A stretch of DNA of 42,335 bases from Planctomycetota bacterium (GTDB taxonomy: Bacteria > Planctomycetota > Phycisphaerae > FEN-1346), in the NCBI GenBank assembly GCA_030602705.1, contig JAUVZF010000033.1, forward strand, positions 1 through 42,335, given 5' to 3'. Of this stretch, positions 7,651 to 14,113 are shown in pieces. Every line of letters starts with the position of its first letter. The stretch's first letter is position 1. The notes beneath the pieces are model-generated. The model saw only the letters and a list, made by a program, of their open reading frames with translations, ran no database searches and had not been told where the DNA came from. The translations under genes and the position numbers were made by a program.

Positions 7651-8804
7651 AGATCCTCGACTCCTACATCCTGAGGACGTTCCTCGTGTCGCTCGTCATC
7701 TGCATGGCGGCCATCATGGGCCTGGCGCTGCTGCTGGACTTCTCGTTCAACCGCAACAAGTTCCTCGACCTGGCGGCCGAGACCGAGCAGTCGGGACTCT
7801 GGCCCCTGCTGGCAGGGATAGCCGATTATTACTTTTACAGGGCCTTCAACTATTTCCAGTTGCTGGCGGCCCCGGCCCTTCTGGTGTCGGCGGCGGCCAC
7901 CATGGTCCGCCTGAACCGAAACCGCGAACTGACGAGCATCAAGGCCGCCGGCGTCAGCCTGTACCGCGTCATGTGGCCGATGATCGTGGTGGTCCTCGTG
8001 CTGGACGGGTTCTACATCGTCAACCAGGAGTTCATCATCCCCGGCATCGCGGTCCAACTCGCGCGCGACCCGGATGACCTGGCCGTCCAGGAGAACTTCG
8101 CCGTCGATTTCATCCGCGACGAGCACAACAACATCATCTACGCGCCTACCTACGACCCGAAGGCCCGCCAGATGCGGGCCGAGAAGAAGGTGTTCGAGGA
8201 CGGCAGCATCGTCTTCTCGGCCAGAGTCCGGATCTTCCAGAGGGATTCCAAGTACAAGGCCCTCGGCACGATTGAGGCCGAAGGCGCCAAGTGGGATGAG
8301 GCCCGCGGGCGCTGGGTCTTTACCAACGGCGTCAAACTGCCGCCTATCGAGGAGGCCACACTCCTGGAACGCATCCCAACCGGCCCTGAAGGCGAACCGC
8401 AGAAAGACTACTACACCAACGTCGGGCCTCGCCAACTCCTGCGCCACCGCACCAGCGACTTCTATCGCTACATGTCGTACACGGAACTCAAGTCGCTGGC
8501 CGAGGACCCGATGCGCGGCAACCGGCGGCAGTTACAGGTGGAGATGCACCAGCACATGACCGGGCCGATCCTGAACATCCTCATCCTGCTGTTGGGAATG
8601 CCGTTCGTGGCGGCTCGCGAGGATCGCAGTTATGCCGCCAGCATCAGTGTCGCGGTGCTATTGTTCATCGGCGTGTTCGCCGTACGGTTCGTCTCCACGG
8701 CCTTCGGCAACGCCGGGCACGTCGGCCCGCTCCTGGCGGCGTGGCTGCCCATCTTCATCGTCCTGCCTGCGAGCATCCTGTCGATGGAAGCGCTCAGGAC
8801 GTGA
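7647..8804 (+). CDS. lptG: LptG-like permease of the lipopolysaccharide export ABC transporter
   Basis: A 385-residue partner of the preceding permease and the same family. It begins MKILDSYILRTFL, with N-terminal transmembrane helices near 10-35, 60-85 and 100-125, a long periplasmic domain (about 130-300) and three C-terminal helices including MTGPILNILILLLGMPFVAAR. Its ATG overlaps the upstream stop (ATGA), so translation is coupled. The presence of both genes indicates an outer membrane with lipopolysaccharide or a similar glycolipid. The start was set at the overlap; a longer in-frame extension would read through lptF. Confidence 0.88.
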   Translation: MKILDSYILRTFLVSLVICMAAIMGLALLLDFSFNRNKFLDLAAETEQSGLWPLLAGIADYYFYRAFNYFQLLAAPALLVSAAATMVRLNRNRELTSIKAAGVSLYRVMWPMIVVVLVLDGFYIVNQEFIIPGIAVQLARDPDDLAVQENFAVDFIRDEHNNIIYAPTYDPKARQMRAEKKVFEDGSIVFSARVRIFQRDSKYKALGTIEAEGAKWDEARGRWVFTNGVKLPPIEEATLLERIPTGPEGEPQKDYYTNVGPRQLLRHRTSDFYRYMSYTELKSLAEDPMRGNRRQLQVEMHQHMTGPILNILILLLGMPFVAAREDRSYAASISVAVLLFIGVFAVRFVSTAFGNAGHVGPLLAAWLPIFIVLPASILSMEALRT

Positions 8805-8807
8805 GTG

Positions 8808-8863
8808 CCAAGTCCAAAGTCACAAGTCCAAAGTCACAAGTCCAAAGTCCAAAGTCCAAGGTC
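8808..8863. repeat. Short tandem repeat of AAGTCCAAAGTC type
   Basis: Immediately after the lptG stop comes an array of AAGTCCAAAGTCAC and AAGTCCAAAGTCC units (about four). It is non-coding. A similar short array of AATCCGC units lies after the GreA-like gene (14080-14113). Confidence 0.8.
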
Positions 8864-8950
8864 GCAAGGCGCGCCGCTCGTCGCGCTGCGACGCCTGGGA
8901 AGATGACCGGCCGCTCCCGCGGCCGGCTCGGGGCTTTCTTCGCTTAGGCC

Positions 8951-9037
8951 GGGTGGCACGGCCACGCGCAGCGTGACCGTGGGGCCACTCGGCGCGAACC
9001 GGCCCACGGCCGCGGCTTTGCCGCTGCCGTGCCACCC
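8951..9037. repeat. Hairpin repeat bounded by GGGTGGCACGGC
   Basis: An 87-bp imperfect palindrome beginning GGGTGGCACGGCCACGCG and ending CCGCTGCCGTGCCACCC. It has a long stem and internal GACCGTGGG / CGGCCCACGGC pairing. A second copy lies at 26716-26812, inside another repeat element. It sits between the converging lptG and DUF2752 genes and could end transcription from both sides, but it has no T-tract. Confidence 0.8.
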
Positions 9038-9060
9038 GGCAAGCGGAAAACCGGGCCGCC

Positions 9061-9579
9061 TCACGACAGAAGCGAGATGAGGCGGCCAAGGGGCGACGCG
9101 CGAAACGCCTGCGCGCCCGTGCCGTCGGAAAAGAAGAGCGTCATACGCACGGCGTACGTCACCAGCATCGCCACCGCCAGCGCCGGAATCGACCAGACGA
9201 GCACGCGGGCGGTCCGCTCGAGCCACGTGCGGCCCAGGAGGGCAATCCCCGCGGAACGCACCATCACGATAGCGAAGACGGCGTAGAGGACGGGGCCGAG
9301 CGGATGGAACGCCACCGCCGCGCCGGGCGCACCGTGCCCCATGGCGTAGAACGACCGCGTTACGCCGCACGTGGGACACGGCATGCCGGTCGTCCGCCAC
9401 AGCAGACAGATGGAGTCGCCGCCGTTGCCCGCACCGAACGTCGGCGGCAGGTCCGCGAGGTCCATCGGCCGCACACTTGCGGCAAACATCACCGCCAGCC
9501 CCGCCGCCACGATGCCGTGGAAGACGCGGTCGGAGCGGCGGACGGTGCGGTTCGGTCCAGCGGCCTCAGAAGGATCCAT
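9061..9579 (-). CDS. DUF2752 family membrane protein
   Basis: A 172-residue polytopic protein of the DUF2752 family, function unknown. The signature CPxCGxTRS is present as CPTCGVTRS (residues 68-76). Hydrophobic helices lie near 20-38, 85-115 and 125-150. The gene starts only 20 bp downstream of the end of the paralogous membrane-protein gene at 9600 and is probably co-transcribed with it. Start at MDPSEAAG chosen; a longer frame upstream overlaps the neighbour's coding region and lacks family similarity. Confidence 0.8.
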   Translation of the reverse strand: MDPSEAAGPNRTVRRSDRVFHGIVAAGLAVMFAASVRPMDLADLPPTFGAGNGGDSICLLWRTTGMPCPTCGVTRSFYAMGHGAPGAAVAFHPLGPVLYAVFAIVMVRSAGIALLGRTWLERTARVLVWSIPALAVAMLVTYAVRMTLFFSDGTGAQAFRASPLGRLISLLS

Positions 9580-9599
9580 CGTTTCGTGTCGCAAAAGCC

Positions 9600-10496
9600 T
9601 CAGACGCCGGGCGGTAGAACATCGGTCGGCGGGGCAGGCGGCGGCTCGATGTCGGTCGGCGGCACGGGGCCGGTGTCCTCGGCCGGCGGCTCCACGGCAA
9701 TCGGCTGAACCAGCGGCTGGCCCGTCCAGGAACGGTACAGGTAGATGAGCGTGGCATTGAACCACACCATCACCAGCGGGGCCGTAAAGAACACGCCCAC
9801 GCAGCACGCTAGGATGCCCACAAGGGCGGCCGCCAGACCGATGAGTGCGAACAGCAGAATCATTCCGAGTGAGGACATGTAATGCGCCTTCACCACGCGG
9901 ACCGAATCCTTCATCGCCTGCCAGCCGGACTCCGGATGGTCCCAGACCGCCAGTTGCGAGAACACGAACAGCAGCATGATCAGGCCGAAGACGATGCAGA
10001 GCAGCACCAGGATAAGCATCGCAACACCGACGACAGCGAGCATCTCGTCCTCCGACATGTGCTCCTCAAACCCGGTCATCACACCGCCGGCGGCAACCGC
10101 GCCCCCAAAAATGAGCAAACCGAACGCAAGAGCGAGACCCGTCGGCAGAAGAACCGCCACCACCGAAGGCCAGTACCGCTCGCGGAAACCCTGGAACACC
10201 TCGCCGACGTTCGCCGGGGCCCCGTCGATGCAGCGGCGAACCGCAAAGAACATCCCGGCATTCAGGGGGGCTTGAACAAAGATCCCCACGGCCAGGGCAA
10301 TGCACCCGCCGATGTACGGCATCGCACCCACAACCCCGCAGCCCGCCCGGATGGCGTACACCACAAGGCCCAGGAGCCAGATCGGCCAGAAGTCGGCCAT
10401 CATCAGGCGCCAGGCCATCCGGACGGCATCCATCACGCCCAGCGTCTCGCCGCCGGGCACGTCCTGCGGCACGTCGTCAGAGAGAAGGTCGGTCAT
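9600..10496 (-). CDS. Polytopic membrane protein, paralogue 1
   Basis: A 298-residue integral membrane protein with about six hydrophobic helices and a proline-rich cytoplasmic tail (about residues 269-298). It is clearly paralogous to the product of 10600-11421. Shared features are the N-terminal block VMDAVRMAWRLMMADFW (21-37), AVWDHPESGW (183-192) and YLYRSWTGQPLVQ (252-264). The general layout resembles DUF975/Yip1-like membrane proteins, but I cannot name a family confidently. Function unknown. ATG preceded by AAGGAG at 6 nt. Confidence 0.8.
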   Translation of the reverse strand: MTDLLSDDVPQDVPGGETLGVMDAVRMAWRLMMADFWPIWLLGLVVYAIRAGCGVVGAMPYIGGCIALAVGIFVQAPLNAGMFFAVRRCIDGAPANVGEVFQGFRERYWPSVVAVLLPTGLALAFGLLIFGGAVAAGGVMTGFEEHMSEDEMLAVVGVAMLILVLLCIVFGLIMLLFVFSQLAVWDHPESGWQAMKDSVRVVKAHYMSSLGMILLFALIGLAAALVGILACCVGVFFTAPLVMVWFNATLIYLYRSWTGQPLVQPIAVEPPAEDTGPVPPTDIEPPPAPPTDVLPPGV

Positions 10497-10599
10497 GACT
10501 GGCTCCTTGCTTACGCGGCCCGAGTGCGCATCATTCGCCGGCGCTTGCCGGCTGGACGTGCCGCGTGAGACCGTACCACCGCGCTCCAAGCGGCGTCAA

Positions 10600-11421
10600 T
10601 CAGTTTCCACCAGCCGTGGAATCCGCTTCGGGCGCCGCCGCCTGAACCAGCGGCCGGCCCGTCCAGGAGCGGTACAGGTAAACCAGCGTCGCGAACTGCC
10701 ACACGATGAGCACGGGCGTCGTGAAGAAAACGCCGATGCAGCAGGCCAGCATGCCGATAAGGTTGGCCGCCGTCCCGATGGCCCAGAAGATGAGGACGAA
10801 GCCGATCATGGAGAGGAAATGGTCACGCACCAGGCGCATCGACGCCTTGGCCGCCGCCCACCCCGACTCCGGATGGTCCCATACGGCCGCCGGCACAAAG
10901 TTGAAGAAGATGGCGAAGATGCAGAACCCGAGAATCAGAAGCATTTCGATGGCAAGGAACAGCGCGAGTCCGCCGATCACCACGACGGCCACAACCTCCT
11001 CCTCGCCCTCGGCCGCCGCAATGATGCCGCCCCCCACCAGGAAGAGGGCAGCCATCGTCAGTCCGATCAGGACACCGAAGAGGAGCCCTGCGGCCATCAC
11101 CGGCAGCATCCCGACGACCGACGGGCCGAACCGTTCCTTGAAGCCGGCGAAGAGGTCGCCGACCTCGGCCCGCCCGCCGTCGATACGCTTGGCGATGACG
11201 TAGAACAGACCGGCCATCAGCGGAGGCTGGACCAGGATCTGCGCAGGCAGGCCGAACATGCCGGCGCCCATCAGGATCATCAGCATCACGAACGCGACGA
11301 CCCACAGGCGCCAGAAATCGCTCATCATCAGCCGCCAGCCCATGCCGACGGCGTCCAGGACGCCAAGGGTGGCGGCAGCGCGATCCTGTGGGGAAGGCGG
11401 CGAAGCCGGAGTCTCGCTCAT
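10600..11421 (-). CDS. Polytopic membrane protein, paralogue 2
   Basis: A 273-residue paralogue of the downstream gene, with the same topology and the same landmarks: VLDAVGMGWRLMMSDFW, AVWDHPESGW and YLYRSWTGRPLVQ. It lacks the proline-rich tail. The two genes are 103 bp apart and in the same direction, most simply explained by tandem duplication followed by divergence. An acidic loop (EGEEEVV) separates the central helices. Function unknown. The start is supported by AAAGGAA upstream of the ATG. Confidence 0.8.
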   Translation of the reverse strand: MSETPASPPSPQDRAAATLGVLDAVGMGWRLMMSDFWRLWVVAFVMLMILMGAGMFGLPAQILVQPPLMAGLFYVIAKRIDGGRAEVGDLFAGFKERFGPSVVGMLPVMAAGLLFGVLIGLTMAALFLVGGGIIAAAEGEEEVVAVVVIGGLALFLAIEMLLILGFCIFAIFFNFVPAAVWDHPESGWAAAKASMRLVRDHFLSMIGFVLIFWAIGTAANLIGMLACCIGVFFTTPVLIVWQFATLVYLYRSWTGRPLVQAAAPEADSTAGGN

Positions 11422-11556
11422 GGCGGTTCCTTTCCGCCCCTCTCACGTGCGATGGCTCGCGACAAACGTATCAGCGCAGCCCGTCCGGCGTCAATGAGTT
11501 TCCATGCCTCGCTCCTACATGGCCGCGCGGCGGGCAGGATTACAAGATGGAGCCTC

Positions 11557-11588
11557 ATGCGCGGCGGGTCTCCGGACCCGCCGCGCAT
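11557..11588. repeat. Perfect 14-bp hairpin with TCCG loop upstream of tilS
   Basis: Arms at 11557-11570 and 11575-11588 pair perfectly around the loop TCCG. The core is GCGCGGCGGGTC / GACCCGCCGCGC. The 3' arm covers the position expected for the -35 of the tilS promoter. The same architecture with a different stem sequence is found at 42132-42159. Confidence 0.85.
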
Positions 11589-11604
11589 CTGCGCGCAAAC
11601 GTGC

Positions 11605-11610
11605 TATAAT
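11605..11610 (+). promoter_or_regulatory. Candidate -10 box at the tilS start
   Basis: A perfect TATAAT overlaps the first of two in-frame ATGs of tilS (11609) and ends 7 nt before the second (11618). If used, transcription begins at about the second ATG and the mRNA is leaderless. No -35 consensus is seen; the position is occupied by a hairpin arm. Confidence 0.35.
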
Positions 11611-11617
11611 GGTCACC

Positions 11618-12748
11618 ATGACGCTGGACCCCGAACACGAGTTCATGCGCGCGGTGCTTGAGACGATCGAGCGCTACGACCTGTTACCGCGCGGCACTGC
11701 TCCCGGCCGCCGGTGCGAGACGATTATCGTCGGCGTGAGCGGCGGTCCCGATTCGGTCGCCCTCCTGCACGTGCTCCACCGGTTCGCCTCCGAGAAGAAA
11801 CTGGCCGTCGCGCCGGTCGTCGCGCACCTGCATCACGGTCTGCGAGAGGCGGGCGCCGACACCGACCAGGTATTCGTCGAAAACCTGGCCGAGCGGCTGG
11901 GCCTGCCGTGCGAGGTCGGGCGGGCAGACACCCGCGCCGAGGCCGAGACGCAGGGCGTCGGCATCGAGGAGGCGGCCAGGAACGCGCGGCGGGCATTTCT
12001 GGCCGACGTCGCGCAGCGGCGAGGCGCCAAGAAGGTCGCCCTGGCACATCACGCGAGCGACCGCGTTGAGACGGTCCTGTTTCACATTCTGCGCGGCACG
12101 GGCATCGAGGGCCTGGCGACGCTACGGCCCCGCGCGCCGCTCATGCCCGAAGAAGGCATCGAGATCGTACGGCCGCTCATCGACGTGTCGCGGACCCAGG
12201 TGCTCGCGTTCCTCGAGGCGACCGGCCGGGACTGGCGCGAGGACGAAACGAACACCAGCCACGCCTACACCCGCAACCGGCTACGGCATGAGTTGCTCCC
12301 GCTGCTCCGGCAGGATTTCAATCCGAAGGCCGACGACGCGCTCGTGCGACTCTCCGACCAGGCGACGGCCGCAAGCGACGTGCTGGCCGACGTGCTGGAC
12401 GACGTGTGGCGGCAGATCGTCCGCGAGACGCCGGTGACCGACGCCTCCGAGCCCGACGCGGGAGCGTCGGGTCACGTTCCCCACCTTGGCCCTCGCACCT
12501 TGGTGATCGACGCCGACGACTTCGAGCCGCTGCGGCCGTGGCTCCAGGGCGCCATCGTCCGGCGGGCCGTCGAGCGCCTGGGCGGCGGCCTGAAGCACAT
12601 GTCGGCCGAGCGGACGCGAGAGGTCGTCGCGGCGCTGCTTTCGAAAACGGTTGCCGGGCCGGTGGACCTTCCCGGCGACCTCGTGGCCGAGCGGCGGCGG
12701 CGGGCCATCCGTATTGGGAGGAAAACACGTGGCTTGCCCGCCCCGTGA
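11618..12748 (+). CDS. tilS: tRNA(Ile)-lysidine synthase
   Basis: TilS modifies C34 of the AUA-reading tRNA(Ile) to lysidine, using ATP and lysine in the cytosol; it is essential in most bacteria. The PP-loop ATP pyrophosphatase signature SGGPDS follows GVSGG about 45 residues from the start. VAHLHHGLR and ALAHHASDRVETVLFHILRGTG are the other typical blocks, and TRNRLRHELLPLL marks the end of the catalytic domain. The C-terminal part (about 260-376) is short and diverged compared with E. coli TilS. The start at 11618 is preferred because a TATAAT overlaps the alternative ATG at 11609 and neither has a Shine-Dalgarno sequence. A 23-bp piece of this gene (12506-12528) is copied downstream at 12861-12883. 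Confidence 0.9.
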   Translation: MTLDPEHEFMRAVLETIERYDLLPRGTAPGRRCETIIVGVSGGPDSVALLHVLHRFASEKKLAVAPVVAHLHHGLREAGADTDQVFVENLAERLGLPCEVGRADTRAEAETQGVGIEEAARNARRAFLADVAQRRGAKKVALAHHASDRVETVLFHILRGTGIEGLATLRPRAPLMPEEGIEIVRPLIDVSRTQVLAFLEATGRDWREDETNTSHAYTRNRLRHELLPLLRQDFNPKADDALVRLSDQATAASDVLADVLDDVWRQIVRETPVTDASEPDAGASGHVPHLGPRTLVIDADDFEPLRPWLQGAIVRRAVERLGGGLKHMSAERTREVVAALLSKTVAGPVDLPGDLVAERRRRAIRIGRKTRGLPAP

Positions 12749-12765
12749 GCGTCACTACACGGTGC

Positions 12766-12846
12766 GTAGGGTGGGTGCTCCGCACCCACCGCCGGTCGAT
12801 GGACCTTCGCGTGACCAGGATGGTGGGTGCGGAGCACCCACCCTAC
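12766..12846. repeat. Perfect 25-bp inverted repeat between tilS and the methyltransferase gene
   Basis: Arms at 12766-12790 and 12822-12846 are exact complements separated by 31 bp. Each arm is itself nearly self-complementary (GGTGGGTGC-TCC-GCACCCACC), so either a large cruciform or two small hairpins can form. The 9-mer CTACACGGT occurs at 12755-12763 and 12843-12851, partly flanking the element. This could be a target duplication, although the second copy overlaps the arm. Confidence 0.9.
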
Positions 12847-12860
12847 ACGGTACCATCCTC

Positions 12861-12883
12861 ATCGACGCCGACGACTTCGAGCC
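12861..12883 (+). repeat. 23-bp copy of an internal tilS segment
   Basis: This sequence, encoding IDADDFEP, is identical to 12506-12528 inside tilS, in the same orientation and 355 bp further on. It lies between the inverted repeat and the next gene and is not part of a gene. Confidence 0.85.
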
Positions 12884-12935
12884 TCGGCGGCGCCTGCTAA
12901 GGTGGCGGGCGAAACGAGCCGGGAGGACCCAGCCG

Positions 12936-13961
12936 ATGACCTCGCGCGAGCGGGTGTTGGCGATGATGGCCGGCGAGGCGGTGGACCGCCTGCCGCTGAT
13001 GCCCATTACGATGATGTTTGCCGCCGACCGCATCGGCAGACCTTACCGCGATTACGTCACCGACCACCGCGTTCTGGTGGAGGGGCAGATCGCCACGGCC
13101 GAGGCGTTCGACCTGGATTACGTCTCGTGCATCTCGGACCCGACGCGCGAGGCGTGCGACCTGGGCGCCCCCGTCCAGTTCTTCGACGACCTGCCGCCGG
13201 CCATCCAGGAAGACAACACGCTGCTGGCCGACAAGACGCGCCTGGTGGGCCTGGCGATGCCCGACCCGACCTCGGGCGGGCGGATGCTCGACCGCATCGA
13301 GGCGGCCGCGCTCTTCAAGCAGCGCGTGGGCGGTGACCTTCTGATCGAGGGCTGGATCGAAGGGCCGTGCGCCGAGGGGGCCGACCTCAGGGGCCTGAAC
13401 ACGCTGATGCTCGATTTCTTCGACGACCCGGTCTTCGTGCGCGACCTGTTCGCGCTGACCGTCGAGATGGAACTGGCCTTTGCGCGGGCACAGATTGAGG
13501 CCGGGTGCGACATCATCGGCTGCGGCGACGCCGCCGCCTCGCTCGTCGGGCCGCAAATCTATGAGGAGTTCGTCCGGCCGGAGGAGAAGCGGCTCTTCGA
13601 CGGCATCCACGAGATGGGCTCCCGCGTGCGCCTGCACATCTGCGGCGACACGCGCCAAATCCTGGAAGGCATCGGCCAACTGGGGTGCGAGATCGTGGAC
13701 CTCGACTTCATGGTTCCCGTGGCCGAGGGCCGCCGGAAGATGGGCCCCGACCAGGTCATCCTCGGCAACATCGACCCGGTCCACGTGCTGCGCGAAGGGA
13801 CGCCGGACGGCATCCGCGACGCGCTCGCCCGGTGCCACCAGGAAGCGGGCGAGCGGTACATCGTCGGCGCCGGCTGCGAAGTCGTCCGCGACACGCCCGA
13901 GGCGAACCTGATGGCGATGCGGGATTACGCTTTTGAAGCACCCCTCGGCGTAGGGCAGTGA
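12936..13961 (+). CDS. Uroporphyrinogen decarboxylase-family (MtaA/CmuA-type) methyltransferase
   Basis: A 341-residue member of the URO-D superfamily. True HemE starts with a substrate-binding N-terminus not seen here. Instead the zinc ligand pattern of the cobalamin-dependent methyltransferase branch (MtaA, MtbA, CmuA) is visible: H234-x-C236 in HICGDT, and C314 in GAGCEV. Such enzymes move methyl groups between a corrinoid protein and a thiol such as coenzyme M. The N-terminus MTSRERVLAMMAGEAVDRLP is typical of the family. No corrinoid protein or methyltransferase partner is encoded nearby, so the substrate is unknown. Start chosen at the ATG after GGGAGG; the open frame extends further up through the repeats but is not coding there. 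Confidence 0.85.
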   Translation: MTSRERVLAMMAGEAVDRLPLMPITMMFAADRIGRPYRDYVTDHRVLVEGQIATAEAFDLDYVSCISDPTREACDLGAPVQFFDDLPPAIQEDNTLLADKTRLVGLAMPDPTSGGRMLDRIEAAALFKQRVGGDLLIEGWIEGPCAEGADLRGLNTLMLDFFDDPVFVRDLFALTVEMELAFARAQIEAGCDIIGCGDAAASLVGPQIYEEFVRPEEKRLFDGIHEMGSRVRLHICGDTRQILEGIGQLGCEIVDLDFMVPVAEGRRKMGPDQVILGNIDPVHVLREGTPDGIRDALARCHQEAGERYIVGAGCEVVRDTPEANLMAMRDYAFEAPLGVGQ

Positions 13962-14079
13962 CTGGGACGGCTCGTTACACACTGGCGGGCAAGCCGCCAG
14001 CCGGCCACGGCACGAGCCATAGCCGTGCCTGGGTGGCACCCGGCGCAAGTCACCAACGCTGGGCCGCTACAACCCCTGC

Positions 14080-14113
14080 GAATCCGCAATCCCCAATCCG
14101 CAATCCGCAATCG
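14080..14113. repeat. Short tandem repeat of AATCCGC type
   Basis: Units of AATCCGC/AATCCCC are repeated about five times immediately next to the stop of the GreA-like gene. Just before it (13977-14045) is an imperfect palindrome with GGCGGGCAAGCCGCC and GGCACGAGCCATAGCCGTGCC. Non-coding. Confidence 0.75.

Noticed and set aside
12936-13961. hemE (true uroporphyrinogen decarboxylase)
   Set aside because: The zinc-type H-x-C...C ligands and the N-terminus fit the MtaA/CmuA branch; no other haem gene is adjacent.
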